Shown here: piece by piece, positions 25,707 to 35,654 of the stretch
Layout of the letters: each line of letters begins with the position of its first letter
How positions within the stretch are numbered: position 1 is the first letter of the stretch
Assembly: GCA_030583665.1 (NCBI GenBank)
Contig: CP129469.1
Location: forward strand, 1,851,043-1,915,042
DNA: 64,000 nt
DNA from: Candidatus Jettenia sp. AMX2
GTDB lineage: Bacteria; Planctomycetota; Brocadiia; Brocadiales; Brocadiaceae
Direction: 5' to 3'
Notes under the pieces: model-generated
The model's database searches: none
What the model was told of the DNA's origin: nothing
What the model saw: only the letters and a program-made list of their open reading frames with translations
Translations under genes and position numbers: made by a program

Positions 25707-26714
25707 TTATAAAACCTTTGTTATTTCATCTACCTTAAATGTTGGCATCTTCGTAAGCCTTCCTTTTTGCAGGAGTTTTAACCCGGCGTCTTTTTTCGTT
25801 AACTTTCCTATATGAGTACATACTATACCATGCCTGGCAAGGATAGCAACAACTTCTTTTGTTTTTCCCGAATCAACTGCAATAAGTAATGCTCCCGATG
25901 CTATAAGTCCCAGTGGTTTGATTTGAAAAAACTTACATATCTGTTCTGTCTCTGGATAACAGAGAATCTTTTCTTCGTCAATAACAGCCCCTGTTCCGGA
26001 TGCCTTTGTTAATTCCAGGATGCCGGTTGCCAGCCCTCCTTCCGTCGGGTCGTGCATGGCATGGATTTTGGCTGCTTTATTGGCCAGTAATGCATCCTTG
26101 ACAACGCTTAACCCGGGATTTCTGAGAAAAGACTGTGCCTTCCGGACAAACCGGTTGCCAAATCTCTTTTTCAGCTCAGTTTCCTTTTCACGCGCAATAA
26201 TAGCCGTCCCTTCTATGGCAATTCCCTTCGTTAATAAAAGATCGTCACCCGGACATGCACGGGAATTTATCACCAGCTTGTCCTTTTCTACCTCACCCAG
26301 CATGTGTCCGATAATAATTGGCCGGTCAAGCCTGCAGGAAATTTCAGTGTGACCGCCGCATAACGTAATATTCAGTGCCCGGGTTGCTTCAAGGACGTCA
26401 CGAAAGATTTGCTTTACCATTTTCTTGTTCGTTTTTCTTTCCGGCAAGAGTATGGTTATCAGAAACCACTTTGGGGTGGCCCCCATGGCAGCAATATCAT
26501 TTGCATTAACATTGACGGCATACCACCCGATATGGCTTGCGGTAAAGGTGACAGGATCCGTCTTGGCAATAAGATACTTTTCTCCAAAATCAATGACAGC
26601 AGCATCTTCACCAATTTGTGGTCCAACGATCACCCTTGGATCCTTGATGGTATTCAGGCTCAGCAGTTTTTCGAGCAGACGGTAATCAATCTTTCCAACG
26701 GGAAAATAGTTCAT
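25707..26714 (-). CDS. AIR synthase-related (PurM/HypE-like) protein
   Basis: A 335-residue ATP-dependent PurM-superfamily protein. IGEDAAVIDFG (about residues 34-44) and KTDPVTF are the usual N-terminal motifs; VNANDIAAMGATPKWFLITI and LCGGHTEIS follow; the C-terminal domain contains MHDPTEGGLATGILELTKAS. It resembles HypE and AIR synthase but lacks the HypE C-terminal Cys tail, so HypE function is unlikely. Substrate unknown. It lies just upstream of hflK on the same strand, 11 bases apart, possibly in one transcript. Confidence 0.8.
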   Translation of the reverse strand: MNYFPVGKIDYRLLEKLLSLNTIKDPRVIVGPQIGEDAAVIDFGEKYLIAKTDPVTFTASHIGWYAVNVNANDIAAMGATPKWFLITILLPERKTNKKMVKQIFRDVLEATRALNITLCGGHTEISCRLDRPIIIGHMLGEVEKDKLVINSRACPGDDLLLTKGIAIEGTAIIAREKETELKKRFGNRFVRKAQSFLRNPGLSVVKDALLANKAAKIHAMHDPTEGGLATGILELTKASGTGAVIDEEKILCYPETEQICKFFQIKPLGLIASGALLIAVDSGKTKEVVAILARHGIVCTHIGKLTKKDAGLKLLQKGRLTKMPTFKVDEITKVL

Positions 26715-26851
26715 AGCGGGTAATGGTGTTTCTCTTCCATCAAAACAGATAAGGATGATAACAGGTTTTCCTTTGTATTCTTTGTATTCTTCGTTTCCAC
26801 AAAAATAAGGTTAACACCTTTCCGGTTGCAGCCTTGCTTTGCCAGCGATAA

Positions 26852-27538
26852 TCACAGGAGATCCCGTATGTCTTTTAAACCGACTAGTTCACGGCTCATA
26901 AAAGGTTCTCCGTAATCGGCCCGTATGAGATTGCCGTAATACCGGTTCTTTGCCGTAATTGCTCCGCTGATATGTTCCCAACGGGCATCGTCATAGGCAA
27001 ACTGAGATTGATAAACACCGGCAATGGCGAGTTTCTTCTCAAACTCCCTGCTAATATCCAGGACGAAAGAAGGCATTACATGCAAGCGGAAATGTGAACA
27101 GAGATAATAGAAAATCTGCGCTGGGTAGCAGGGGTCTCCGGGTATATCGGATTTTGTGAATTTCGCGTAAAAACGGGCAGCCTCACCAATCAGGGTGGTC
27201 TGGGTATGATCCGGGTGCGCATCTATCCAGTAGGGCAGGAATATCACTTCCGGCCGCACCTGCCTTATTACGGCAGCAACTTTTTTACGGGCTTCGATAC
27301 CGTCCATAAGGTAGCGATTGGGGAGGTCAAGCACCGTCCTGCTTTTTACTCCTAATAAGGCAGAAGCCTGTTTCCACTCCTTCTCACGGATTTCAGGACT
27401 ACCGAATGGTGTAGGTTCGCCATTTGTCATATCAAGGAGATGAACGTCATATCCCAGGGTAACGAACTTTATAATACTGCCTCCCATACCGGCTTCAATG
27501 TCATCAGGGTGAGGGCCTACAGCAAGGATCGTTGTCAT
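26852..27538 (-). CDS. PIG-L/LmbE-family deacetylase (BshB1-like)
   Basis: A roughly 228-residue zinc deacetylase. AVGPHPDDIEAGMGG near the start and DAHPDHTQ (about residues 105-112) give the metal and catalytic residues. PTPFGSPEIREKEWKQASAL and LPNRYLMDG resemble the bacillithiol-pathway deacetylase BshB1. No other bacillithiol gene is visible, so the substrate is open. The chosen ATG (MTTILAVGPHPDD) fits family N-termini; in-frame codons before it (to 27607) have no SD. Confidence 0.82.
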   Translation of the reverse strand: MTTILAVGPHPDDIEAGMGGSIIKFVTLGYDVHLLDMTNGEPTPFGSPEIREKEWKQASALLGVKSRTVLDLPNRYLMDGIEARKKVAAVIRQVRPEVIFLPYWIDAHPDHTQTTLIGEAARFYAKFTKSDIPGDPCYPAQIFYYLCSHFRLHVMPSFVLDISREFEKKLAIAGVYQSQFAYDDARWEHISGAITAKNRYYGNLIRADYGEPFMSRELVGLKDIRDLL

Positions 27539-27613
27539 AGAAAATCTACCGTTTGAGAAGTAACCATAGAAAATACCGTAATAATCATAAGAATTCAAAA
27601 ATACCAACTTCCT

Positions 27614-28141
27614 TCAGGATTTTCTATTGTTTTCTATCATTTCAAGAATTTCCCCCGGTAGCGTATCCCTGTTTTCATGGTTCACGGTTACGATGGTAAC
27701 ATCGTTACGCTTTTTTATCCAGTCGGTAAAAGGATCTCCGTCCTCCTTTATCACAGCAACAAGAAGCCTTTTACTGTCAAGGATAGTACTTACCAATTCC
27801 CTGAATTTCATTGATAAAAGCTCCATCTTCCCAATTTCATCAATAACAATAACCGGCTTATCCCTCACAGCATTTTCCAACACTGGAATGACGAGTTTCT
27901 CAAAGGCATCCGGATCGACACGATACCTGCCTACCTGGTACGTACTGTTTAAATCTACATGGGCAAGCACCCCATCCTCTCCATCCAAAGTCACCACACG
28001 GAAGCCCATACGTTTGCCCATGGCGCTCATTTCTTCTGTAAAAAATCCGCCGGCATCATCCCCCAGGAAAGGCAGCATCTTTTTTATTACCGTTGTCTTG
28101 CCTACGCCGGGTTTACCCGTTAAAAGGATGTGTTTTTTCAT
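27614..28141 (-). CDS. THEP1-like nucleoside-triphosphatase
   Basis: A 175-residue P-loop NTPase. Walker A GKPGVGKTTVIKKM at residues 9-22, DDAGGFFTEEM, RVDPDAFEKLVIPVLENA and Walker B VIVIDEIGKMELLS are family-typical (NTPase of the THEP1/NTPCR group). It hydrolyses nucleoside triphosphates in vitro; cellular role unknown. It follows the thiamine-binding-like gene by 2 bases. Confidence 0.88.
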   Translation of the reverse strand: MKKHILLTGKPGVGKTTVIKKMLPFLGDDAGGFFTEEMSAMGKRMGFRVVTLDGEDGVLAHVDLNSTYQVGRYRVDPDAFEKLVIPVLENAVRDKPVIVIDEIGKMELLSMKFRELVSTILDSKRLLVAVIKEDGDPFTDWIKKRNDVTIVTVNHENRDTLPGEILEMIENNRKS

Positions 28142-28143
28142 CG

Positions 28144-28452
28144 TTATTTTTTCAGTATTTTTTCCAATTCCTTCTCTGCTGCCTGTACTTTTTGTTCCAT
28201 AAGCTTCCCCTTTTTATCCGTTCTGTCATCAATCTTTATAATTGTATATACCCTTTGTGCCGTTTCGAGCATTTTATTGTGGCATTTTTTTATCAGGTCA
28301 AATACTTGATCGCCGTCACCTTCAACTACTGTACTCATTGCATTAAGCCGGTAATCCAACCCACTTTCATGAATAACCCTTATCACTTTGGCAATTTCGC
28401 CGGCCAGATCAATATCCTTCCCGATGGGAACTACACTAATTTCTGCAATCAT
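28144..28452 (-). CDS. MTH1187-family thiamine-binding protein (DUF77)
   Basis: A 102-residue DUF77 protein: MIAEISVVPIGKDIDLAGEI at the start, IHESGLDYRLNAMSTVVEGD in the middle (the ligand-site stretch), then charged helices. Relatives bind thiamine or related pyrimidines. It has an AGGTGAAG-like SD and is the first gene of a short leftward run with the NTPase. Confidence 0.88.
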   Translation of the reverse strand: MIAEISVVPIGKDIDLAGEIAKVIRVIHESGLDYRLNAMSTVVEGDGDQVFDLIKKCHNKMLETAQRVYTIIKIDDRTDKKGKLMEQKVQAAEKELEKILKK

Positions 28453-28602
28453 ACTTCACCTCCTTAATGTTAATAAAACCAAAATACATTCCAGTCAATC
28501 ATAATCAAATAATTGATAGTATCTTCCAAAATTATTTTGTCACTTTTCGTAAGGCAATTGTTCTCTTCTTTCATCATTGCAAAAATCAGGTGCATGACGT
28601 TT

Positions 28603-31600
28603 TTACTTTTTTACAGTCTTTGCTGTCTTTATTATCTTTACCATATCACTTCCCTCGAATTTTGTACCGTCTTCTAATTCACCGGTTACGGTAAGTTCTC
28701 CACCAGAATATAAATCAACCTCTTTTCTTTTAAAAGTTGCGATAAATTGCTCACTGCAAACCCACCCGTCAACGGCTTCCGCCCCTTCACATTTGACGGT
28801 ATTTGTTACGATCTTGTTAACATCATAAGGCGAAGGAAGCTTTATCATTGCTTTCAAAATCCCCTTTTTTTTAAAGATGATAATTTTGGGCCTTATCTTT
28901 ACATCAGCAGGAATAACGTTAGGTGAAGCGGAAAGATTGCTGTCAAATTTTGACAAGGAAATATCAAATCTGCCATAATTAGAAATATCAAATGCATCAG
29001 GAGTTATTGGAAAGTCTGATGAGCTGGTCATGCCAGAAATATATATATTTCCTTTTTTGTTTATTGCAATAGAATAAGCATTTTCCTGTCCTGATCCTCC
29101 CAGGTATGTGGATGCCAAAAGAATGGTTAGGTCTCTATTGAATTTTGATATAAACGCATCTAAAGCACCATTAAAAGAAGTATCATAAGCATTAATGGTG
29201 GTTGGAAAGTCTTCCGACAAAGTAGAACCCGCTACATATACATTCCCATCGGAGTCTATCGCTATGGACATACCATATTCTGAGCCAGACCCTCCCAAAT
29301 ATGAGGAGGAAAGAAGGCTTGTCAAATCCCCATTAAGCCTCGATATAAATACGTCTTCATAACGACCATAAGTAATATCATATGCACCATCTGTTGTGGG
29401 AAAATCAGATGAATTTGTCCAACCAGTCACATATAAATTTTCATTTGCGTCAATGGCTATAGAAGTAACAAAATCGCCAGAGGTCCCTCCTAAATAGGTA
29501 GACGCAAGGAGATTTGTTAAATCCCCATTGAACTTCGATATGAACCCATCAGTCATACCATTATATAAAGTATTGTAGGCATTCGGGGTGGTTGGAAAAT
29601 CTTGTGAATATGTATAGCCAGCAACATAAATATTTCCCCCTGAGCCAATAACTATAGTATTACCAACAGCACCTTCTCCCAAGAATGTGGATGCAAGGAG
29701 GTCTGTTAAATCCTCATTTAGCTTAGATACAAAGGCATTATCTGCATCATAAGAAGTATCATAGGCACCCGGGGTTGTTGGGAAATCTTGTGACCAGGCA
29801 AAACCTGTAACATATATATTCCCATCTGAGTCTATGGTTATAGACCAAATGCAATCGGGTCCAGACGATCCGCCTAAATAGGTCGACGCAAGAAGGCTAG
29901 TTAAATCTCCACTGAATTTAGATATAAACCCATCACTGGTATAACGATGATTAACAATATCATAAGCATCTGGGGTGGTTGGAAAGTCTTCAGATGAAGT
30001 AGAACCAGCCACATATACATTCCCAACAGAGTCTATGGCTATAGCTGAGGAAAAATCACTGTCAGATCCTCCTAAATATGTGGATACTAAAAGACTTGTT
30101 AAATCTGCTGTTAGCTTTGATACAAAGACATCCCAACCACCATTATGTGAATTATCATAAGCACCAGGGGTTGTTGGAAAGTCTAACGATATAGTCACAC
30201 CAGTCACATATATATTCTCATCCTGATCGATATCTATACTTGTATGACCGAATTGATCATTTGATGAACCTCCTAAATAGGTAGATGCAATAATGTCTGT
30301 TAAATCCCCATTGAGCCTTGATACAAAGGCATCGACATTACCATTATAAGAAGTGTCAAAGGCGCCATCGGTTGTTGGGAAATCTGATGACAAGGTGGAA
30401 CCAGTAACATATACATTTCCATCCGGACCTATAACTAAAGAATAACCGTAGTTTGAAACAAGTTCATCGGTAGACCCTCCTAAATAAATAGATGCAATGA
30501 GACTTGTTAACGTTCCATCTAGTTTTCTGACAAAGACGTTGTTATAAACACGATACCTATCGTAGGAATAATAATAACCAACTGCATATATATTCCCAGT
30601 TTTGTCTATGGCTATAGAATAACAATAATTATGGCCACTCACTCCCAAATAGGTGGATGCAAGGAGGTCTGTCAAATTTGCATTTAGTTTGGAAACAAAG
30701 GCATCATAAACAGGTCCTCCATAGTAATCATAATTATGAGAAGTATCATAAGCGCCATTTGTTGTTGGAAAGTCTTCAGATGAAGTAGAACCAGCCACAT
30801 ATACATCCCCATTTGAGTCTATAACGATAGAATTAATAAAGTCGCCAAAATGTCCTCCTAGATATGTGGATGCAAGAAGTTCCGTTAAATTTCCATCGAA
30901 CTTGGATACAAATCCATCACCAAAATTATCGCCAGAATTATCGCCATTATAAGAAGTATCATAAGAATTCTCTGTCGTTTGAAAATCTGGTGATTGAGTC
31001 CTGCCTGCTACATATATATTTCCACAAGAATCAACGGCTATAGAATTGGCAAAATCGTTAGAAGTTCCTCCTAAATATGTGGAAGCAAATAAATTAGTTA
31101 AATTTCCATTGAATTTTGATATAAAGACATCCGCTTTGCCGTTATATGTAGCATCCCATGTGCCATTTGTTGTTGGAAAATTTTCTGATTCTGTATTACC
31201 CGTAACATATATGCATCCATCTGAACTTATTACCAAAGAATATGCTGAATCCTTACCTGATCCACCAAGTAGAGTAGATGCAAGAAGTACCGTTAAATCA
31301 TCACTGAACTTTGATACAAAGGCATCCTCTCTGCCATTATAAGAAGTATCCCATGCGCCATTTGTTGTTGGAAAATTTTCTGATTCTGTATTACCCGTAA
31401 CATATATGCATCCATCTGAACTTATTGCCAAAGAATATGCTGAATCCTTGCCTGATCCACCAAGTAGAGTAGATGCAAGAAGTACCGTTAAATCATCACT
31501 GAACTTTGATACAAAGGCATCACCACTACCATTATAAGAGACATCCCATGCATCTTCTGATGTTGGAAAGCCCGACAAGGTATGACCGGCAACATAAATA

Positions 31601-32670
31601 CTTCCACTTGCATTTGCAGCTATAGAATAGCCATAATCTTCTCCGGATTCTCCGGACCCTCCCAAAAATGTGGATGCAAGGAGCGGGTCTATGACAATCC
31701 CCTGTGTCCTGTCGTAGTCTCCCAGTTTAAAGCCATATTCATTGTCTGTAACAACATAATCAGCTTCGATGTCCTGTGTGTCCCCAAGCGCCTCGTCATC
31801 CATATCATGCTTCGTAAAAGGGGCGGGAGAAAGTTTTTCTTTTTTCGCAGGTGAGGGAACTTTGGATTCCTGATAGACCCTGGGTTTTGTGAATCTGACC
31901 GTTCCCAACGCCGTCTCTGCCTCAAGCTGGCCTTCTTCATTTACCCGCAATGCTCTTGCCCCGCTGAGCCTCAGCCTTATAACCCCGGGGTCCGTGCCAG
32001 GCTTCACATAGAAAAGTTTCTCAACATTGTTTCCATACGCCTTCAGTTTGAGTTCTACCCCGTCGTATACCTCTCCAAGGGTTACCACCTCATACGTAGG
32101 AATACGGGTCTTCCACTTCAGAGGGTCGTTTCCCCTGAAGTCGTTCACGGTTGTTATGGCCTTCCCTTCCCCTTTTATCTTTATCTTGTCGATCCTTCCG
32201 CCTACAATTATTTCTTTCAGCACAACACCCCTTGCCCTTTTTTCATAGTTATCTTCCGAATTGCTTTGCCTTTTGTTGCGCTGAGTGCCTGGCGCAGGTG
32301 ATGAATGCTTCAAGAATCCCCCTGCGCCTCCTTTTGGCGAAGAAGGAGTAATTCCACCCTTTTTCCCTCTGTTACTGTCTCCGGAACGGGCATTGCTCCC
32401 TGTATATATTCGTTGGGGCAAGGAATAAACAATCTCACCTTCCTTCGTGACAAAAACCGTGCCTCCGAAGGTGTTTGCATAAAACGCCACTCTTTCATCG
32501 GTTTGCCCTTCATTAACAATAAAAGGCATCTGTAGCTTCTTCGTCCTTTGCATAACATCTGCCTTTGACGGTTTACCCGTACCTACCTGCGCAGCCCAAA
32601 GAGCGCTTACTGAAAAGACAATCAATACAAAGACCTGGAATACCACAAAAAACTTAACCCGCCCGTTCAT
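28603..32670 (-). CDS. secreted SBBP-repeat beta-propeller protein (1355 aa)
   Basis: A large exported protein. It has a signal-peptide start (MNGRVKFFVVFQVFVLIVFS, Ala-rich cleavage region), an N-terminal domain of the type that precedes SBBP repeats (about residues 45-330, with MQMPF-like IVNEGQTDERVAFYA), then 14 SBBP repeats of about 65 residues, each opening with L-A-S-T-Y-L-G-G-S and containing IYVAGxTxSxDFPTT. A short C-terminal beta domain follows. AGGAGGG before the ATG fixes the start. Function unknown; such proteins are thought to be surface structures. Repeats 2 and 3 are almost identical in DNA. Confidence 0.9.
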   Translation of the reverse strand: MNGRVKFFVVFQVFVLIVFSVSALWAAQVGTGKPSKADVMQRTKKLQMPFIVNEGQTDERVAFYANTFGGTVFVTKEGEIVYSLPQRIYTGSNARSGDSNRGKKGGITPSSPKGGAGGFLKHSSPAPGTQRNKRQSNSEDNYEKRARGVVLKEIIVGGRIDKIKIKGEGKAITTVNDFRGNDPLKWKTRIPTYEVVTLGEVYDGVELKLKAYGNNVEKLFYVKPGTDPGVIRLRLSGARALRVNEEGQLEAETALGTVRFTKPRVYQESKVPSPAKKEKLSPAPFTKHDMDDEALGDTQDIEADYVVTDNEYGFKLGDYDRTQGIVIDPLLASTFLGGSGESGEDYGYSIAANASGSIYVAGHTLSGFPTSEDAWDVSYNGSGDAFVSKFSDDLTVLLASTLLGGSGKDSAYSLAISSDGCIYVTGNTESENFPTTNGAWDTSYNGREDAFVSKFSDDLTVLLASTLLGGSGKDSAYSLVISSDGCIYVTGNTESENFPTTNGTWDATYNGKADVFISKFNGNLTNLFASTYLGGTSNDFANSIAVDSCGNIYVAGRTQSPDFQTTENSYDTSYNGDNSGDNFGDGFVSKFDGNLTELLASTYLGGHFGDFINSIVIDSNGDVYVAGSTSSEDFPTTNGAYDTSHNYDYYGGPVYDAFVSKLNANLTDLLASTYLGVSGHNYCYSIAIDKTGNIYAVGYYYSYDRYRVYNNVFVRKLDGTLTSLIASIYLGGSTDELVSNYGYSLVIGPDGNVYVTGSTLSSDFPTTDGAFDTSYNGNVDAFVSRLNGDLTDIIASTYLGGSSNDQFGHTSIDIDQDENIYVTGVTISLDFPTTPGAYDNSHNGGWDVFVSKLTADLTSLLVSTYLGGSDSDFSSAIAIDSVGNVYVAGSTSSEDFPTTPDAYDIVNHRYTSDGFISKFSGDLTSLLASTYLGGSSGPDCIWSITIDSDGNIYVTGFAWSQDFPTTPGAYDTSYDADNAFVSKLNEDLTDLLASTFLGEGAVGNTIVIGSGGNIYVAGYTYSQDFPTTPNAYNTLYNGMTDGFISKFNGDLTNLLASTYLGGTSGDFVTSIAIDANENLYVTGWTNSSDFPTTDGAYDITYGRYEDVFISRLNGDLTSLLSSSYLGGSGSEYGMSIAIDSDGNVYVAGSTLSEDFPTTINAYDTSFNGALDAFISKFNRDLTILLASTYLGGSGQENAYSIAINKKGNIYISGMTSSSDFPITPDAFDISNYGRFDISLSKFDSNLSASPNVIPADVKIRPKIIIFKKKGILKAMIKLPSPYDVNKIVTNTVKCEGAEAVDGWVCSEQFIATFKRKEVDLYSGGELTVTGELEDGTKFEGSDMVKIIKTAKTVKK
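31163..31521. repeat. recent tandem duplication inside the SBBP gene
   Basis: The 164-base stretch at 31163-31326 recurs at 31358-31521, with only two visible differences, at a period of 195 bases (65 codons). Other repeats of the gene differ far more, so this pair arose recently. Confidence 0.85.
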
Positions 32671-32707
32671 TTTCCTGCCCTCCTTTTCTCCAATTGAGAG
32701 TGTCTAG

Positions 32708-32749
32708 CAAGGCTTAAAAGCCTTGAAAATAGCTGTATTTCAGCTATTT
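32708..32749 (-). promoter_or_regulatory. two tandem hairpins in the SBBP-gene leader
   Basis: CAAGGCTTAAAAGCCTTG (32708-32725) is a perfect 8-bp stem with a 2-base loop; AAATAGCTG / CAGCTATTT (32727-32749) is a 9-bp stem with a 5-base loop. Both lie 38-80 bases upstream of the ATG at 32670. They could shape mRNA stability or end an upstream transcript. Nothing else is seen in 32750-32949. Confidence 0.45.
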
Positions 32750-32949
32750 GTTATTGATCCTCTTTCTATGCTGGTATATTTTCACTCTTTTAGCGCATTT
32801 GGCGTATTTATTCTGTTTAAACTAAAGCAACTCTAATACCAGAAAGGGTTATTAAATATATTTGCTTTGTTTCATCAATAAATAAAGAGGTTTTTCCTTG
32901 TTTTGTATTTTTGTTTTTCTAAAAAAGTAGACAAGTGTCCTACCAATTT

Positions 32950-33076
32950 TACAAAATGTATCGGGAATTCAGCCACTATAGCCAAAAGCTCCCCGGATAA
33001 AGTGCCGCTTTTTCTCAAAACTCCGTGCAGCTTCTTTTAATTTTGGATTATACGGTAAAATGACTTTTCGTTTCAT
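32950..33076 (-). pseudogene. DUF559-type protein, N-terminal fragment
   Basis: From the ATG at 33076 the frame reads MKRKVILPYNPKLKEAARS, the usual start of DUF559 proteins (small Vsr-like putative nucleases). One base further the text continues in another frame as LRKSGTLSGELLA, so a single frameshift interrupts the match. The nuclease core is missing. It overlaps the end of the methyltransferase fragment by 4 bases. Confidence 0.5.
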
Positions 33077-33372
33077 TTGAATAGTTTTCTCTGTTTATTA
33101 TGACTTTTGGAGTTGTTGTCTTTTCCAGACTTTTTTCTTTTGTCTTGATATACCCGCCCCTGCATTTCCTCCGGTATTACCCACCCTTTAATCCCCTCCC
33201 AAACTGCCGCGGTAGTACCGGAACCGAGGAATGAGTCAAAAACAAGGTCTCCTTCATTGGTGGCTAGAGTGAGAATGCGTTGGATTAAACGTTCAGGTTT
33301 GAGAGTAGTAAAAACAGCTTCACTGCAACTGTTTCGTAAATTGCCACTTACGTATCTTTTCGTTTTTATCAT
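33073..33372 (-). pseudogene. DNA methyltransferase fragment
   Basis: KPERLIQRILTLATNEGDLV followed by FDSFLGSGTTAAV is the AdoMet-binding motif region of N6/N4 DNA methyltransferases (type III Mod-like order, near the C-terminus). Everything upstream, including the catalytic D/N-P-P-Y, is gone, and after this block the protein degenerates into a Lys/Asn-rich tail. A relic of a restriction-modification system. Confidence 0.65.
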
Positions 33373-33912
33373 GCCGTCTGATGCGGATTAACATAAATAT
33401 CGCATTTACTTCATCTTATTGTGTATATCATATTTAATATGAATAATCTATGGTATGTCAACGTCAAAAATCTAAATTCCCGGACAATCTATAAAGACCT
33501 GCCCCCCTTCTCCTTTCTATTTGCAATTTAATTGATAATTTATATACTTATACAGGCATACCGTAAAGAAGGTAATGCCTGAGTTCTTCCGGCAGATATC
33601 AGTTGAAAGAACGTATCTCTACCAAAAAATTAATTACTATGCGTAAACGGAACGGTAATTGATAGGCAGTACCTGCCCTACCTGTTATGAAATGGAACAA
33701 TGACATTGCGTGGAGCGAAGCGACGAAACAATCTCCTCCTGGTGGGTTCAGGTGTAATCGGTAAACGGGTTGTACTCTTAGTTAGTTCCTGAAAATCCCC
33801 CTTAAAAAGGTGGTTTTAACGGTTGTTGTAAAACTGCTTCAATAACATGAAAACTGCTAATTTTGCTGAAACATTCTACCAGTTCAAAGAAAATTGAAAG
33901 GATATAAGCTCT
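33373..33912. other. gene-free region upstream of gpmA
   Basis: No coding frame is credible in these 540 bases. It contains a GGCAGTACCTGCCC repeat (33665-33678), a degraded GACATTGCGTGGAGCGAAGC repeat (33702-33735) and CCCCCTTAAAAAGG near 33797. The gpmA promoter presumably lies within the last 60 bases; I do not see a good consensus. Confidence 0.4.
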
Positions 33913-34665
33913 ATGGTTAAAAAATTAGTATTGTTGAGACATGGGGAAAGCATATGGAATAAGGAAAACCGCTTCACCGGGTGGACTGATGTGGATATCT
34001 CAGAACAGGGTAGGATCGAAGCCCAACAAGCCGGTAAAGTCCTTAAAGAAAATGCACACATTTTCGACATTGCTTACACTTCTGTTCTGAAACGTGCCAT
34101 ACGAACACTCTGGATTGTGCTGGATGAACTCGATCAAATGTGGATTCCTGTGGAGCGTTCATGGCGTCTCAACGAACGCCACTATGGCGCGCTGCAAGGC
34201 CTGAACAAGGCAGAAACGGCAAAGCAATTTGGTGATGACAAGGTACTCCTCTGGCGCAGAAGCTATGATATCCGTCCTCCGGCTCTGGAAAAAACAGACG
34301 AACGGTATCCGGGCCGTGACCCGCGCTACCGTGAACTAAAAGACAGCGAATTGCCCTTAACGGAGTGTCTCAGAGATACGGTTAACCGTTTTTTGCCCTA
34401 TTGGGAAAGTACTATCGCCCCAGCTATCAAAGCTGGAAAGAATGTAATCATAGTCGCTCATGGCAACAGCCTGAGGGCCCTGGTGAAACACCTGGACAGG
34501 ATCAGCGACAAGGATATTATATCTCTCAACATACCCACCGGGATCCCCCTGGTTTATGAACTGGACGGCCAGCTGCAGCCAATACGAAGTTACTATCTCA
34601 CCGATGCTGAAACCAAACCACAGGCAGCACAAACCATATCTGCAGAGGACAAAGCCGATGAGTAA
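33913..34665 (+). CDS. gpmA: 2,3-bisphosphoglycerate-dependent phosphoglycerate mutase
   Basis: A 250-residue glycolytic/gluconeogenic enzyme interconverting 3- and 2-phosphoglycerate. [20 protein letters not shown] at the start contains the phospho-His; [27 protein letters not shown] and [13 protein letters not shown] complete the site. The last 20 residues are an extra polar tail. It is separate from any operon. Confidence 0.96.
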   Translation: MVKKLVLLRHGESIWNKENRFTGWTDVDISEQGRIEAQQAGKVLKENAHIFDIAYTSVLKRAIRTLWIVLDELDQMWIPVERSWRLNERHYGALQGLNKAETAKQFGDDKVLLWRRSYDIRPPALEKTDERYPGRDPRYRELKDSELPLTECLRDTVNRFLPYWESTIAPAIKAGKNVIIVAHGNSLRALVKHLDRISDKDIISLNIPTGIPLVYELDGQLQPIRSYYLTDAETKPQAAQTISAEDKADE

Positions 34666-34899
34666 ACAATACGCCCAAACAATATATTCTTTCATCCTGC
34701 AATAAGATGCCCTGTTCCGGATAGTATTGAGATTGTTTCGTCGCGGAGTTTACACTGAGTAAAAACGAATGTATTCCCCGCAATGACATTTTTTCCATAG
34801 TTATTTTACTGAAACGCAACAATTTATTTCCCTGTATATATAGTTGATCATGGCACCGTCAATCCCGGAGAGACAGATTTGCAACTGGTTACTGACTGC

Positions 34900-35370
34900 C
34901 TATTTATTTATCAACACATACAGGAGTGAGGCTAACCATAAGAGAGAAAAAAGCAGAGGTGCACCCAAAAGGTAATATTTTGACGGAAAGCTGCCCAGCG
35001 CCTTCAACCATGATGGGGCACCCTTTTCCGCCTTTGTGGTATGTAAAATATCAAATCGCTGATCACTGGGATATTTGTCAGAAATCATTTTTGCCTTTAT
35101 CTGCCACACCTTCTGAAAAAGACTGGTTCTCCCGATAGAAAGTACCCAAATACATGAAAATACTACCCCAGCCAGAAACAGGAACCAGTTTTTTTTCTCA
35201 AATCCGCCAGCTATCTGAATTGCCGAAACCAAAATTCCATTTACGATCAGGAGTACCTGCAATTTGTGCGTCTTTATCGGGTTCTCATCCTTCCAGAGTT
35301 GTATATAGGTTTTATATGCCTCGTAGTCTTTCTCTTTCTCTCTATCTCTATCTTTATCTTCCCCATTCAT
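34900..35370 (-). CDS. three-helix membrane protein, unknown
   Basis: A 156-residue protein, not recognised. Very charged N-terminus (DKDRDREKEKDYEAYKTY), two adjacent hydrophobic segments (about residues 40-58 and 63-81), a cytoplasmic-looking stretch with KYPSDQRFDILHTT, and a C-terminal hydrophobic segment (about 132-152). No catalytic motif. Flanked by gpmA and the methyltransferase, on the opposite strand. Confidence 0.7.
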   Translation of the reverse strand: MNGEDKDRDREKEKDYEAYKTYIQLWKDENPIKTHKLQVLLIVNGILVSAIQIAGGFEKKNWFLFLAGVVFSCIWVLSIGRTSLFQKVWQIKAKMISDKYPSDQRFDILHTTKAEKGAPSWLKALGSFPSKYYLLGAPLLFSLLWLASLLYVLINK

Positions 35371-35654
35371 AAACCATACTCTCCAACAGTATGTATCTGT
35401 ATTTGTTCATATAAGTTCAGTAAAATTGTTTTTATAAAGTTTTATATGGTCTGAGACCGATTGTATGATACTCGCTTCCAAAAATATAGTCAATGGTAGT
35501 TTTTTATAATTACGAAAGCCTTATCGTATGGTTTTGCAAAGCATTAAGTTTGAAGAACAATTCAGACAGACGTTTTATTATTCATTTGCGAAATCAACAT
35601 TTTCTGTAAAATCCTTTGAGTAAGAACAGAATTCTTATATTATATATGTTGTGT

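Noticed and set aside
25707-26714. HypE hydrogenase maturation protein
   Set aside because: The C-terminal Cys tail needed for HypE is missing and no hydrogenase gene is nearby.
28603-32670. CRISPR array suggested by regular repeats
   Set aside because: The spacing (about 195 bases) and text are protein repeats inside a single frame, with no palindromic direct repeats or spacers.
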